From contig DXIN01000006.1 in NCBI GenBank assembly GCA_019112865.1, forward strand, positions 1-35,359: 35,359 bases of DNA, read 5' to 3'. This document shows, one piece after another, positions 1-10,991 of this stretch. The notes below the pieces were generated by a model. It saw only the letters and a list, made by a program, of their open reading frames with translations, searched no databases and was not told the origin of the DNA. The translations under genes and the position numbers were made by a program. This DNA is from Candidatus Helicobacter avicola (GTDB taxonomy: Bacteria; Campylobacterota; Campylobacteria; Campylobacterales; Helicobacteraceae). How positions within the stretch are numbered: position 1 is the first letter of the stretch; each line of letters starts with the position of its first letter.

Positions 1-1
1 A

Positions 2-238
2 GGCTTTATCAAAGTCGATATTGAGGGCTTTGAGCAAGAATTTCTCAAAGGTGCAAAGCAGACAATCACCGAGCAAAAACCTGCTATGCTTATTAGTATC
101 TATCATCAAGCAAGTGATTTTTTTGAGATTAAACCAATGATAGAATCTTGGAATCTAGGCTATAGGTTTAAGGTTGTGAAAGCTACTGATTTGAGCTTGA
201 GTGATGAGATAGCACTTTTTTGCGAAGCAAGAGAGTAA
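2..238 (+). CDS. FkbM-family methyltransferase, C-terminal part (cut by window edge)
   Basis: The reading frame is open from the window edge to TAA at 236-238 and gives 78 residues. They begin GFIKVDIEGFEQEFLKGA, the hallmark (KxDIEGxE...L.GA) of FkbM-type SAM-dependent methyltransferases (Methyltransf_21). These usually O-methylate sugars or other small hydroxyl acceptors. The N-terminal SAM-binding part lies outside the window, so substrate and start cannot be judged. The gene converges on acnB. Its stop codon sits in the loop of a short perfect hairpin (229-245). Given the glycan-modification genes further right, a role in surface polysaccharide methylation is a reasonable inference, not shown here. 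Family assignment is fairly sure; specific function is unknown. Confidence 0.8.
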   Translation, partial: GFIKVDIEGFEQEFLKGAKQTITEQKPAMLISIYHQASDFFEIKPMIESWNLGYRFKVVKATDLSLSDEIALFCEARE

Positions 239-245
239 CTCTCTT
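229..245. terminator. Hairpin over the FkbM stop codon, possible bidirectional terminator
   Basis: AAGAGAG (229-235) and CTCTCTT (239-245) form a perfect 7-bp stem whose 3-nt loop is the TAA stop codon. It lies between convergent genes, where a shared terminator is expected, but neither side has a clear T run, so the call is tentative. Confidence 0.35.
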
Positions 246-261
246 ACTTCATAGGTAGGTC

Positions 262-2838
262 CTAGAGCGCGAAATCCTCGATTTTGTCGAAGTTTAGATA
301 TGTATAGACATTGTCCTCCTTGCCTTTGAGCTTGGTAGGCACGAGGTTGAGGTATTCCTCCACACTTGGCAATCGCCCTAGTATCGCACACACACCGCCA
401 AGCTCTGCGCTACCAAGATACACTTGCGCGCCCTTACCCATACGATTATCAAAGTTACGAGTTGAAGTCGAGAACACCACCGCATTATCCCTCACGCGCG
501 CTTGGTTACCCATACATAAGCTACAACCGGGCACCTCCATACGCGCACCCGCCGCACCAAATACAGAGAAATATCCCTCTTGATTGAGCTCTTTTTCGTC
601 CATTTTGGTAGGCGGTGCAATCCAAATTTGTGTTTTGGACTGCCCTTCGTTTTTGACGATCTCACCAAAGGCGCGGAAATGCCCGATATTTGTCATACAG
701 CTACCGATAAAGACTTCATTGATTGTCTTAGGGCGCTTAGGATCTGCGAGAATCTCACCAAGTGTCGCCACATCATCAGGATCGTTGGGGCACGCCAAAA
801 TCGGCTCTTTAATCTCTGCGAGATCGATTTCAATCACCGCTGCGTATTCTGCATCGCTATCAGGCTCTAAAAGCACGGGATTATCAATCCACTCTTGCAT
901 TTTTTGTGCGCGTCTGCGTAGCGTGTCGGCATTTTGATAGCCATTTTTAATCATCGCTTCGATAAGCGCAATGTTTGAGTTGAGATACTCAATAATAGGC
1001 TCTTTATTGAGGCGCACGCTACACGCCGCCGCACTCCTCTCTGCACTCGCATCACTAAGCTCAAAAGCCTGCTCGACTTTTAAGTCCCCTAGCCCTTCAA
1101 TCTCCAAGATTCTGCCGCTAAAGATATTTTTCTTACCCTTTTTCTCCACGGTCAAAAGCCCTTGCTTGATTGCATAGTAGGGAATTGCATTTACTAAATC
1201 ACGCAAGGTAATACCCGGATTGAGTTTGCCTTTAAATCGCACAAGCACAGATTCTGGCATATCAAGAGGCATCGTGCCTGTAACTGCTGCAAATGCCACG
1301 AGCCCACTTCCTGCAGGGAAAGAAATGCCGATTGGGAAACGCGTGTGTGAATCCCCGCCGGTGCCAAGCGTATCGGGCAAACAGAATCTATTAAGCCAAG
1401 AGTGAATCACACCATCTCTAGGACGCAATGCCACCCCACCTTTTGAGGAAATAAACTCCGGTAATGTCGCGTGCAAGCTCACATCAGAGGGTTTGGGATA
1501 CGCTGCAGTGTGGCAAAAACTCTGCATCACAAAATCCGCCCCAAAGCTAATCGCCGCAAGCTCTTTAATCTCATCGCGTGTCATCGCACCCGTGGTGTCT
1601 TGGCTACCCACCGTGGTGGTTTTGGGTTCGCAATATGTGCCCGGTCTCACGCCCTCTACTCCACACGCGCGTCCCACGATTTTTTGCGCAAGAGAGAATC
1701 CACAAGATTTTTGTGCTGGTTGCTTAGGAGTTTTAAACACATCACTTGGAGGGAGCTTGAGGAAATCTCGTGCTTTTGCTGTAAGGTTACGCCCAATAAT
1801 GAGAGAGATTCTACCTCCTGCACGCACTTCATCGCTGATAGTAAGTGGGTTTAGTGTGAAGCTAGCTACCACACTACCATTTTTGAGAATCTCACCTTTT
1901 TGTGTGTGAATCTCAATAATATCACCCTCATTCAGTGCGCTCACATCTACCGCGATAGGCAGCGCCCCAGAATCTTCACAAGTATTAAAGAAAATAGGTG
2001 CAATCACGCCGCCTAAGATCACGCCACCACCCTTTTTGTTAGGGATATATGGTATCTCCTTGCCAAAATGCCACATAATCGAATTGCACGCAGATTTTCT
2101 TGAGCTTCCTGTCCCCACTACATCACCGACATACGCCACCTGTGCGCCATTTTTAGCTGCTACATCTTTGATATTTTGGATTCGCTGCTCGAAGTTTTCT
2201 ATACGCGCTTTGAGCATAGCTTTTGCGTGCAATGGAATATCACTACGCGTAAAAGCATCACCCGCTGGACTTAAATCATCGGTATTGGTCTCACCATCGA
2301 CTTTAAACACGCAAGCCTTAATCACTTCTGGCAAGGCGGGTTTTTGCAAAAACCATTCGGCATTTGCCCAAGATTCTAAAACCTCTTTAGCTAGAGCATT
2401 ACTCGCACTAAGCTCAGCAATATCTTCAAAGCTATTATACACAAGCAGTGTGTGCTTGAGGGCATTTGCGCATTCTTTTGCCAAAGTGGTATCACTCAAA
2501 GACAAACCATCAATAAGCGGCTTGACATTGTAGCCACCTAGCATTGTCCCAAGATATTTAATCGCTTCTAGCGGTGTAAATACCTGCTCCTTACCACTTT
2601 TGAGAATCTCGGCAAAAAACTCCGCCTTGAGTTTTGCCGCATCATCAACACCGGGATTGACCCTATGAATGAGCAACTCCTTTGCAAAAGCCTTTTGCTC
2701 TGCACTCGCGTTTGCACTCTTGCAAATCTCAATAGCACATTGTGTTTGCTTGACATTAAGCGGCAGTGGAGGGATACCCTGCTCCTCACGTTCTGCTTTG
2801 AGCTTGTTGTATTCTTCTATAAATTGTGCGAAATCCAT
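262..2838 (-). CDS. acnB: Aconitate hydratase B
   Basis: The 858-residue product matches full-length bacterial aconitase B, the main TCA-cycle enzyme interconverting citrate and isocitrate; AcnB proteins can also hydrate 2-methylisocitrate. The N-terminal helical HEAT-like domain ([18 protein letters not shown]) characteristic of AcnB is present, followed by the swivelling domain (about 165-380) and the Fe-S catalytic domains. Likely [4Fe-4S] ligands are the Cys in [10 protein letters not shown] and the two in CSLCMGNQ. The start is ATG with a good AAGGAGAG ribosome site. A TATAAT -10 box lies about 57 bp upstream, so the gene is probably transcribed on its own although ppa upstream has the same direction. 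In other bacteria apo-AcnB can bind mRNA under iron stress; nothing here tests that. No truncation or odd residue was seen. Confidence 0.97.
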   Translation of the reverse strand: MDFAQFIEEYNKLKAEREEQGIPPLPLNVKQTQCAIEICKSANASAEQKAFAKELLIHRVNPGVDDAAKLKAEFFAEILKSGKEQVFTPLEAIKYLGTMLGGYNVKPLIDGLSLSDTTLAKECANALKHTLLVYNSFEDIAELSASNALAKEVLESWANAEWFLQKPALPEVIKACVFKVDGETNTDDLSPAGDAFTRSDIPLHAKAMLKARIENFEQRIQNIKDVAAKNGAQVAYVGDVVGTGSSRKSACNSIMWHFGKEIPYIPNKKGGGVILGGVIAPIFFNTCEDSGALPIAVDVSALNEGDIIEIHTQKGEILKNGSVVASFTLNPLTISDEVRAGGRISLIIGRNLTAKARDFLKLPPSDVFKTPKQPAQKSCGFSLAQKIVGRACGVEGVRPGTYCEPKTTTVGSQDTTGAMTRDEIKELAAISFGADFVMQSFCHTAAYPKPSDVSLHATLPEFISSKGGVALRPRDGVIHSWLNRFCLPDTLGTGGDSHTRFPIGISFPAGSGLVAFAAVTGTMPLDMPESVLVRFKGKLNPGITLRDLVNAIPYYAIKQGLLTVEKKGKKNIFSGRILEIEGLGDLKVEQAFELSDASAERSAAACSVRLNKEPIIEYLNSNIALIEAMIKNGYQNADTLRRRAQKMQEWIDNPVLLEPDSDAEYAAVIEIDLAEIKEPILACPNDPDDVATLGEILADPKRPKTINEVFIGSCMTNIGHFRAFGEIVKNEGQSKTQIWIAPPTKMDEKELNQEGYFSVFGAAGARMEVPGCSLCMGNQARVRDNAVVFSTSTRNFDNRMGKGAQVYLGSAELGGVCAILGRLPSVEEYLNLVPTKLKGKEDNVYTYLNFDKIEDFAL

Positions 2839-2894
2839 CTTTCTCTCCTTACATAAAAATACTTGAAAGCTATTTAGCTTCCAAAGCTACCTAC

Positions 2895-2900
2895 ATTATA
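2895..2900 (-). promoter_or_regulatory. -10 box of acnB promoter
   Basis: TATAAT on the minus strand, about 57 bp before the acnB start, in an A/T-rich stretch. No -35 consensus is visible, as is usual for housekeeping sigma promoters in Helicobacter and Campylobacter. The rest of the 246-bp gap to ppa shows no gene. Confidence 0.55.
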
Positions 2901-3084
2901 AAATAAAGAAGTTAATTATAGAATCTAAGATTCTTAAACTCATAGGCGAATAAAGGAATATGAGACAAATTTGATACGATTAAACATACATAGGGGTGTC
3001 AAAGTCTCTTTAAAAGATAAGGATTTGCCCACATAGGCTCTTTACAAGCCATAGTGAGCAAAGACTGAAAGGTTAAGGAAATTG

Positions 3085-3606
3085 TTACTTTTTGTAATTA
3101 TCAATGGAGATTTGTAAAATGCGTTGGGCTTCTTGTTTGTCCTTGAAACCTTGGACTTTCACCCATTTATTTGGTTCAAGAGTCTTGTAGGTCTCAAAGA
3201 AATTTTTGATTCTATCAAGCGTGATTTGTGGCAAATCCTCCAAGCTTTTAATCTTGTCATAACGCGGATCAATCTTAGAAACCGGCACACTAATGAGCTT
3301 CTCATCTACCCCACTCTCATCTTCCATGAGCAATACCCCAATAAGTCGTGCCTTGATGACACTCCCAGCTTGCAGGGGGTATTCATTGAGCACGAGCACA
3401 TCAGCAGGATCGCCATCATCGCTCAATGTATTTGGCACAAACCCATAATTTGCTGGATAAAACATCGCACCATACATCACACGATCCACGACTACCGCAC
3501 CACTCTCTTTATCCACTTCATACTTGATGTTTGAACCATAGGGTATCTCTATGACGACATTGATAGCATCGGGATTAGAACCAATAGTGATTTTTTCAAG
3601 ATTCAT
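3085..3606 (-). CDS. ppa: Inorganic pyrophosphatase (family I)
   Basis: The 173-residue protein hydrolyses pyrophosphate to phosphate in the cytoplasm and so drives biosynthetic reactions such as aminoacylation and nucleotide polymerisation. The family I signature DDGDPADVLVL, with its metal-binding aspartates, is present, as are the conserved N-terminal IEIPYGSNIKYEVDKESG segment and the VDRVMYGAMFYPANYGF block. Length is normal for bacterial hexameric enzymes. ATG start with AAGGAG. It lies 27 bp downstream of adk on the same strand and probably ends the cheV-aspS-adk-ppa unit. H. pylori has, from memory, the same local order with one extra gene between adk and ppa. Confidence 0.97.
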   Translation of the reverse strand: MNLEKITIGSNPDAINVVIEIPYGSNIKYEVDKESGAVVVDRVMYGAMFYPANYGFVPNTLSDDGDPADVLVLNEYPLQAGSVIKARLIGVLLMEDESGVDEKLISVPVSKIDPRYDKIKSLEDLPQITLDRIKNFFETYKTLEPNKWVKVQGFKDKQEAQRILQISIDNYKK

Positions 3607-3633
3607 TGCTTGCTCCTTACATTGAAATGTGGT

Positions 3634-4206
3634 TTAAAGTTGTTGCAAAATAAAGCTTTGCATATCGGCGACAATCTCCTCTATCGTGCGCTCACCATTA
3701 ATCTTGTGCAAAAGATTGCTTTTAGCATAAAATGTCTCAATTTCTTTAAGCGGTGTGAGATAGACCTTCATTCTGTTATTAAACACCTCGACATTGTCAT
3801 CAGCACCTCTTGCACGCCCCAATACCCTATCACGCGCCACTTCTTCGCTTACTTCAACCTCTATAACACTTTTTAACACTACATCACTCTGCCCTTGTAG
3901 CTGTGAATCTAGTGCCTCCATTTGCTCCACACTACGCGGATAACCATCAATGATGATTACATCTTTGGGGGCATTTTTGATTGCTCCTATAATCGTGCTT
4001 ACAACAATCTCTAGTGGCACGAGATTCCCCTTACTCACAAAACTATCGATAAGCTTACCTCGCTCGCTGCCGCTTGCTACTTCCGCACGCAATAAATCAC
4101 CTGTGGAATAATGCACGATTGTGTTGGCGTTGTTTTGCGCAATGATTTGGGCGTCTGTAGTCTTACCACTACCGGGCGCACCAATGATTAAAAATAACTT
4201 TTTCAT
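3634..4206 (-). CDS. adk: Adenylate kinase
   Basis: A 190-residue nucleoside monophosphate kinase that interconverts ATP + AMP and 2 ADP. The P-loop is [12 protein letters not shown] at residues 8-19. The AMP-binding segment [11 protein letters not shown] and the DGYPRS motif are also visible. The lid region (GRARGADDN) is short and lacks a zinc-binding Cys4 motif, so this is the short form seen in Helicobacter and Campylobacter. The Thr after GKT (GKTT rather than the common GKGT) is a small departure from the E. coli pattern. ATG start with AAGGAG. aspS ends 20 bp upstream, consistent with one operon. Confidence 0.95.
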   Translation of the reverse strand: MKKLFLIIGAPGSGKTTDAQIIAQNNANTIVHYSTGDLLRAEVASGSERGKLIDSFVSKGNLVPLEIVVSTIIGAIKNAPKDVIIIDGYPRSVEQMEALDSQLQGQSDVVLKSVIEVEVSEEVARDRVLGRARGADDNVEVFNNRMKVYLTPLKEIETFYAKSNLLHKINGERTIEEIVADMQSFILQQL

Positions 4207-4226
4207 TTTTTCTCCTTCAAATTAAG

Positions 4227-5987
4227 TTAGTGCTTGGGATTGCGCAATCGTATGTGCAACTCACGCAATTGTTCTTCACCCACTTCGCTTGGTGCATTTG
4301 TGAGTAGGCAAGTCGCCTTTTGCGTCTTGGGAAACGCAATCACATCACGCAAAGAAGTGCTGTGTGTAAGAAGCATAATAATCCTATCAAATCCCATTGC
4401 AAACCCCCCGTGCGGTGGCGCACCATAACTCAAAGCCTCTAGCAAAAATCCAAATCGCTCCTTTGCTTGCTGCTGGGAAATATTGAGAATCTCAAAAACC
4501 TGACTTTGGATAGTGTCTTTGTGAATCCTAATGCTCCCTCCACCTAATTCCACGCCATTTAGCACAATATCATAGGCAATAGATTGGATAGATTCTATAT
4601 CACCAGATTTCACGCCTTGCTCTAGATTTTTGGGCATTGTAAAAGGGTGATGTAGTGCAGACACGCTACCATCATCATTTTTCTCAAACATAGGGAAATC
4701 CACCACCCATAAAAACTCTAGTTTATCAGAATCTATAAGCCCCATATCTTGCGCGATTTTAAGCCGCAAACGCCCCATATAATCCCACACGATTTTTTTA
4801 GCTCCCGCACCAAAAAACACAATATCGCCTACTTCCGCTCCTACGCGTTGCAAAAGCTCCTCTAAACGCGCACTAGAGAGGAATTTTGCTAAAGGTCCTT
4901 TGACCTCGCCATCTTTGATTTGCAAATACGCTAAGCCCTTAGCACCAAACTTGCGCACAAACTCCTCTGCTTCGCCCAAGCTCTTGCGTGTGAAGACTTT
5001 ATCGCCACCTTTCACACACAATGCTTTAAATCTATTTGCCTTAGAATCTTGTGCGATAGAAGCAAAGATCTCATTGCTACAATCCACAAATAAATCACCC
5101 ACTTCGATGAGAGGCATTTCAAAACGCAAATCCGGCTTATCACTCCCATACGATTCCATAGCTTCCTGCCAACTCATACGCCTAAATGGTGTGCGAATCT
5201 CCCTACCACACGCGCGGAAAATATCTACAAGGAGATTCTGTGCCACTGCCATCACATCTTCCTCATCGCAAAAACTCATCTCTACATCAATTTGGGTAAA
5301 TTCGGGCTGTCTATCTGCGCGCAAATCTTCATCTCTAAAGCATTTTGCGATTTGAAAATATCTATCAAATCCACTCACCATCAAAAGCTGTTTAAAAATC
5401 TGTGGGCTTTGTGGCAAAGCAAAAAACTGCCCATCATGCACGCGTGAAGGCACGAGATAATCCCGCGCACCCTCTGGTGTCGAGGCGGTGAGGATTGGTG
5501 TCTCTACCTCCAAAAAACCCATTTTTTGTAGAGAATTTCTCACTGCAATCGCCACATCGGAACGGACTTTAAAGATTTCATACGCCCTCTTAGCACGCAA
5601 ATCCAAATACCGATATTTCAGACGCAAATCTTCGCTGACATTTTCGCTACCTATGTCAATAGGTGGCGTAAGGGATTTGTTCTCAATCACAAGCTCATCA
5701 AGCACGATTTCTATGTAGCCGGTTTTTAACTTTGGATTCTCTAGTCCCTCTCCCCTCGCACGCACCTTGCCCTTAGCCATGAGGACAAACTCATCACGCA
5801 CACTTGAAGCGATTTTATGGGCTTGTGAATTAGGATCACACACAAGCTGCACGATTCCACTTTTATCACGCAAATCAAGAAATACAATTCCTCCGTGATC
5901 ACGATAGCTATTACACCACCCGCACACACGCACTTCTTGACCAATATCCTCTCTACCAATATCCGCACACAAATGAGTTCTATACAT
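4227..5987 (-). CDS. aspS: Aspartyl-tRNA synthetase, probably non-discriminating type
   Basis: The 586-residue class IIb synthetase has an N-terminal OB-fold anticodon-binding domain (about 1-105), class II motif 2 ([18 protein letters not shown]) and, near the C-terminus, motif 3 ([14 protein letters not shown]). A GAD-type insertion typical of bacterial AspRS occupies the middle. It charges tRNA-Asp. In H. pylori and relatives that lack asparaginyl-tRNA synthetase, the enzyme also makes Asp-tRNA-Asn for amidation by GatCAB; that this one does so is inferred from taxonomy. ATG start with AAGGA nine bases upstream. It lies between cheV (30 bp upstream) and adk (20 bp downstream). Confidence 0.96.
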   Translation of the reverse strand: MYRTHLCADIGREDIGQEVRVCGWCNSYRDHGGIVFLDLRDKSGIVQLVCDPNSQAHKIASSVRDEFVLMAKGKVRARGEGLENPKLKTGYIEIVLDELVIENKSLTPPIDIGSENVSEDLRLKYRYLDLRAKRAYEIFKVRSDVAIAVRNSLQKMGFLEVETPILTASTPEGARDYLVPSRVHDGQFFALPQSPQIFKQLLMVSGFDRYFQIAKCFRDEDLRADRQPEFTQIDVEMSFCDEEDVMAVAQNLLVDIFRACGREIRTPFRRMSWQEAMESYGSDKPDLRFEMPLIEVGDLFVDCSNEIFASIAQDSKANRFKALCVKGGDKVFTRKSLGEAEEFVRKFGAKGLAYLQIKDGEVKGPLAKFLSSARLEELLQRVGAEVGDIVFFGAGAKKIVWDYMGRLRLKIAQDMGLIDSDKLEFLWVVDFPMFEKNDDGSVSALHHPFTMPKNLEQGVKSGDIESIQSIAYDIVLNGVELGGGSIRIHKDTIQSQVFEILNISQQQAKERFGFLLEALSYGAPPHGGFAMGFDRIIMLLTHSTSLRDVIAFPKTQKATCLLTNAPSEVGEEQLRELHIRLRNPKH

Positions 5988-6017
5988 AGAAATATGTCCT
6001 TAATACAATAATATATC

Positions 6018-6968
6018 TTAGCTTTTAAGCAGTCGTTTCAATGCCTGTTCTATCTCGATAGGATTGGATTTTGTGATAAATGCATCGGCTTTGAGTGCCT
6101 CCGCCATTTGTTTGTTAGAATCCGAACTCATAGAAGAATTGATGATTACAGGGATATGAGCAGTCTCTGGATTTTCTTTGACGCGTTTTAACACCTCAAA
6201 GCCCGAGATAACAGGCATTTCAATATCAGTGATAATCGCTCCCACCATTTTTGCCACACCGGCATTATTGAGATATTCCAACAAACCCTTGCCATTAGGA
6301 AAAGTAAAATATTGCAATTCAAGTTTCTCAATCACATGTTGGAGATTTTTGGCTGCGGCTTTAGAATCCTCTGCCAAAAGCACAATCCGATTACTCATAA
6401 TCGGTCCTATGCTTTCTAAATCAAGTTCGCTAACAGAATTTTGCATCGGGAATGCATCAACTACCATTCTTTCCACATCAAGAATCTGCACCACTTCGCC
6501 ATTATCGTATTTGGTCGTAGCTGTTACTTTAGAATTACCATCAATCCCATACTCACTTCCTACATTGACCTCATTCCAATTTTTTTGGATAATGCGTTTG
6601 ACATTGAGAATCTTAAGCCCCACGGTGTAGTTTGAAAAATCACAAATCACCACAAGGCACTTATCGCTTTGTATGGAGTATTCTTGGAGATTTTTATAGG
6701 GATCTGATGGATTATAATACAGCCAACGTCGCATATCCACAAGTGGTATCGTCTCATCACGCACGGTCAGAAACCCTAGCAAGACCCCAGCATTATCCCC
6801 CTCCGTCTCTGTAAGCATATCGTTATAGTAGATAATCTCGCGGACTTTAAAGACATTCATCGCATAGAGCTGTGTGACTCCCTCCTGCTCCTCCTCCAAG
6901 GTAAAGCACAAAAACTGCGCCTCATTTTTGAGATGCAAAGTCGTGGTTTTATCAACATTTTCTATCAA
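6018..6968 (-). CDS. cheV: CheV-type chemotaxis coupling protein (CheW domain plus receiver)
   Basis: A 316-residue cytoplasmic protein with an N-terminal CheW-like domain (about 15-175) and a C-terminal receiver domain (about 190-316). The receiver shows the acidic pair in LLAEDSK, the phosphoacceptor D248 in IITDIEMPVISG and the conserved Lys in FITKSNP. CheV proteins couple chemoreceptors to CheA, and phosphorylation of the receiver tunes adaptation or acts as a phosphate sink. Helicobacter typically has several CheV paralogues and lacks CheR/CheB. The start is TTG, supported by AGGAGA seven bases upstream. Position next to ligA and aspS matches, from memory, the H. pylori cheV2 locus. The chemoreceptor at 18313 could be a partner, but this is not shown. 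Confidence 0.93.
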   Translation of the reverse strand: MIENVDKTTTLHLKNEAQFLCFTLEEEQEGVTQLYAMNVFKVREIIYYNDMLTETEGDNAGVLLGFLTVRDETIPLVDMRRWLYYNPSDPYKNLQEYSIQSDKCLVVICDFSNYTVGLKILNVKRIIQKNWNEVNVGSEYGIDGNSKVTATTKYDNGEVVQILDVERMVVDAFPMQNSVSELDLESIGPIMSNRIVLLAEDSKAAAKNLQHVIEKLELQYFTFPNGKGLLEYLNNAGVAKMVGAIITDIEMPVISGFEVLKRVKENPETAHIPVIINSSMSSDSNKQMAEALKADAFITKSNPIEIEQALKRLLKS

Positions 6969-7018
6969 GATATTCTCCTAGTGGCGTGTAATCTCTAGCA
7001 AAGAAGCGTGAAATCGTG

Positions 7019-7024
7019 TATAAT
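7019..7024 (+). promoter_or_regulatory. -10 box of ligA promoter
   Basis: TATAAT 40 bp before the TTG start of ligA, within the 96-bp divergent region shared with cheV. No -35 consensus is seen. The expected transcript start leaves a leader of about 30 nt containing the AAAAAGGA ribosome site. Confidence 0.6.
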
Positions 7025-7043
7025 TCTACCAAAAATAGCTTAA

Positions 7044-9035
<1,992 letters not shown>

Positions 9036-9069
9036 ATGGAATGCTAACCAACGACATCATAGGATCTAG

Positions 9070-9167
9070 TGAATCTAAGTGGGTAGATTCAAAAAGTGTA
9101 TGGTCGCGAAGCGGAGCAAGGCTGGATTCACTCCAGCCGAGCGTAACAATTTGCTCTTAGCAAATTG
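9070..9167. repeat. Three tandem hairpins downstream of ligA
   Basis: The 200-bp gap between ligA and the next gene holds three consecutive inverted repeats. They are an 8-bp stem with 6-nt loop (9070-9091, arms built on GAATCTA/TAGATTC), a 7-bp GC-rich stem with 5-nt loop (9120-9138, GGCTGGA/TCCAGCC), and a 9-bp stem with 3-nt loop (9147-9167, CAATTTGCT/AGCAAATTG). None is followed by a clean T run, so a simple terminator is not certain. They may terminate ligA or form the leader of the next gene. Confidence 0.5.
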
Positions 9168-9236
9168 CTCATAAAAATAAGCGGGTTTTTAGATTTTTTG
9201 TATAGAATCCCGCAGATTTCACACAAAGGAGGAGCT

Positions 9237-10188
9237 ATGCGCCTGATAAAAAAATTTGTCAAAAACCTCTTGCTTTTAGTTTTGAGTGAGCGGGACATCA
9301 CAAAGTCCTCTTTTGTGCTAAGGCGATTTTTTCGCACCATATGGCTTTTGGGATTTGTAAGCTACACAATTACTTCGTGCTTGATTAAAAACGCACTAAG
9401 GGGGGGGGCAAGCGCGCATACAGCGACAATATCCGCGTATCATCTTTAGCCTAACCTCCTTCCCTGCTCGCATAGCCACATTACACCATACAATCTTTTC
9501 TCTACTTCGCCAAAGCATACCAGCCGATGAAATCGCGGTGTTTTTGAGCCTAGAGGAGTTTCCGGACGGCTTTAAGTCTTTGCCCAGGATTCTCAAACTC
9601 CTCCATACACAGCACTTTATTCACATACATTTTGTGGAGGAAAACTACAAATCTTGCAATAAACTTATCCACGCACTTAGATTCTATCCAGAGGATTTGT
9701 GTATCACTATCGATGATGATCAGCTCTATGAGCGTGATATGCTTAGGCTACTGCTAGATTCATATCACAAATATCCGCAGTGTATCCATACCCACCACGC
9801 TAGTATGCCTATACTAGAATCTAGCGGTGCATTTGTATGGCAAAACTGCGATTGTGAGGACACACCACTACTTGGTATTTGTCCGCTTGGAGTATCAGGC
9901 GTGCTCTATCCTCCACATTGCTTGGATATAGAAGTTTTTAACACGCAAAGATTCTATGAACTTGCACCACACAATGATGATTTGTGGTTTTTTGTAATGG
10001 GAATGCTTAAAGGGAGTAAAAAAGTGCTTGTCAAAGGCGCACTAGGCATACCAAAGCAACCAAGTATTGCGATATTTGAGAGTCCAAACCTTTGGGAAAC
10101 AAATGCCAAATCTGGGGAAAACCGCTTTATGATTGAATGGGAAAATCTCGTGCGTGCGTATCCAAAGATCGGGGAGATTCTAAAATAA
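9237..10188 (+). CDS. Phase-variable glycosyltransferase, frame broken at a G9 tract (OFF)
   Basis: The ATG at 9237 follows a near-perfect AAAGGAGGAGCT ribosome site and opens a frame of about 54 codons, including a hydrophobic stretch, up to nine Gs at 9400-9408. In that frame translation stops at 9449. The +1 frame after the tract continues without a stop to 10188 and reads RIIFSLTSFPARI, EEFPDGFKSLP and CITIDDDQLYERDML. This is the pattern of a family of GT-A-like glycosyltransferases with a DDD-type nucleotide-sugar/metal site. Eight or eleven Gs would join the halves into about 316 residues. The gene is therefore probably an intact contingency locus caught OFF rather than a dead gene. 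Donor and acceptor sugars cannot be told; a role in LPS, capsule or other surface glycan is inferred. Confidence 0.85.
9400..9408 (+). repeat. G9 contingency tract 1 (OFF)
   Basis: Nine Gs, flanked by CACTAA on the left and CAAG on the right, sit exactly where the reading frame changes. The count gives a premature stop at 9449. Eight or eleven would restore the glycosyltransferase frame. Confidence 0.9.
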
Positions 10189-10230
10189 CTCGCTATGTGA
10201 GCCTAGATTGAGCGCATTCTTGATATAGTC
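10185..10230 (-). pseudogene. Remnant of a YafQ/HP0894-like RelE-superfamily toxin C-terminus
   Basis: On the minus strand, right after the small antitoxin-like gene, one frame reads DYIKNALNLGSHSELF and then stops. LGSHSELF is the near-invariant C-terminal signature of the YafQ/HP0894 branch of RelE-type mRNA interferase toxins, as I recall it. Only about 16 residues remain. The frame is closed by a TGA immediately upstream, and the frame opened by the ATG that abuts the antitoxin stop (MVRLYQECAQSRLT) is different. This fits an internal deletion of the toxin gene. The fragment overlaps the last bases of the glycosyltransferase on the opposite strand. With so few residues, chance similarity is possible but unlikely given the context. 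Confidence 0.55.
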
Positions 10231-10237
10231 TCACCAT

Positions 10238-10375
10238 CTATTCGCTCTCTTTCTCCATTTCTGCGATAATCTCCGCTCTTGTCTTTTTTGTCTTAACTTT
10301 AGCCTGCACGCCTTTAGCCAATCCTTTAAGCACTGGGACAAACTCCTCTTTGACATTTTCTATAACCAAAGTCAT
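10238..10375 (-). CDS. Small antitoxin-like protein (45 aa), probably orphaned
   Basis: The ATG follows AAGGAGA and a TATAAT box, and gives MTLVIENVKEEFVPVLKGLA then a basic stretch (KVKTKKTRAEII). This resembles the N-terminus of short Campylobacterota antitoxins paired with RelE/YafQ toxins. Such proteins are usually longer than 45 residues, so the C-terminal toxin-binding arm may be lost. The stop codon is directly followed by an ATG (TAGATG), the usual antitoxin/toxin junction, but the toxin that should follow is reduced to its last residues. If expressed, the protein may be a leftover or an autoregulator. No experimental function is known to me. Confidence 0.6.
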   Translation of the reverse strand: MTLVIENVKEEFVPVLKGLAKGVQAKVKTKKTRAEIIAEMEKESE

Positions 10376-10404
10376 AACGCTCTCCTTAATGGTATTTACC
10401 TAGT

Positions 10405-10410
10405 ATTATA
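10405..10410 (-). promoter_or_regulatory. -10 box of the antitoxin-like gene
   Basis: TATAAT on the minus strand, about 30 bp before the ATG at 10375 and followed by a clear ribosome site, suggesting that the small gene is still transcribed. Confidence 0.5.
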
Positions 10411-10463
10411 GTGAATCTAGGGGACAAATGTAGGTATCAATTGATAATTTGAAGCACAGAAAA

Positions 10464-10481
10464 TTAAGTGAGATTTCTTAA
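10464..10481 (-). terminator. Possible weak terminator of ssrA
   Basis: Just past the tmRNA 3' end on the minus strand, TTAAG and CTTAA can form a 5-bp stem with an 8-nt loop, followed by TTTTCTGT. The stem is short and A/T-rich; offered only because of its position. Confidence 0.3.
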
Positions 10482-10486
10482 GATAA

Positions 10487-10853
10487 TGGTGGAGCTGTGG
10501 GGGATCGAACCCCAGTCCAAAAAGCACTTCCACTAAGCTTCTACATGTTTAGATAGGATTTTTGTCTTTTTGTCCTGTGAGAAAACCCCCAAACTCCTCA
10601 AGACAAGCAGTCTCTTTGTCTTTTTGCTAGACCCAAGACATTGCCTAGCAAGCATCTAGCATTATGACGACAGAATCTAAGAGGCTAGAACCCCTAGAGT
10701 GTCGGCTCCCAAAAGGAATTAGACTCACGCTACTTTTGCGTAAGCTGGAGCGTAATTTGTATTGTTTGCGTTTATTGCTGTTGGCAGTTTGAGAGCTTAC
10801 CGGCTCACATGCACTTAGATTCTATACTTCCTGTCGAATTCCACTTCAGCCCC
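10487..10853 (-). ncRNA. ssrA: Transfer-messenger RNA (tmRNA)
   Basis: On the minus strand the 5' end reads GGGGCTGAAGTGGAATTCGA and the 3' end reads GGTTCGATCCCCCACAGCTC followed by CACCA. These are the conserved acceptor-stem and T-arm ends of tmRNA, and CCA is encoded. The internal tag frame lies at 10725-10769: resume codon GCA, then tag ANNTNYAPAYAKVA and TGA. Length is about 367 nt. With SmpB, tmRNA rescues ribosomes stalled on mRNAs without a stop codon and adds this tag for proteolysis. The conserved YAPAYAK core resembles the H. pylori tag as I remember it. A TATAAT box lies about 20 bp upstream of the mature 5' end. The eroded toxin-antitoxin locus sits just beyond the 3' end, a common island insertion point. 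Confidence 0.97.
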
Positions 10854-10871
10854 GATAAAGTGTGGAGATAC

Positions 10872-10877
10872 ATTATA
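10872..10877 (-). promoter_or_regulatory. -10 box of ssrA promoter
   Basis: TATAAT on the minus strand, 18 bp before the mature tmRNA 5' end. The spacing suggests a short 5' precursor removed by RNase P. Confidence 0.6.
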
Positions 10878-10991
10878 GCATAATTTTTGGATAGTTATCT
10901 ATGGGGTTTGCTACTTAGGCAATAAAGCGATTTTAGTGGATTGGGATTAGGGCTTTGGTGATTTTAGGGCAACTCCACAATGCCCATACCC

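Noticed and set aside
1471-1909. Long plus-strand ORFs opposite acnB
   Set aside because: They are antisense shadows of a fully intact acnB reading frame, with no ribosome site and no recognisable product.
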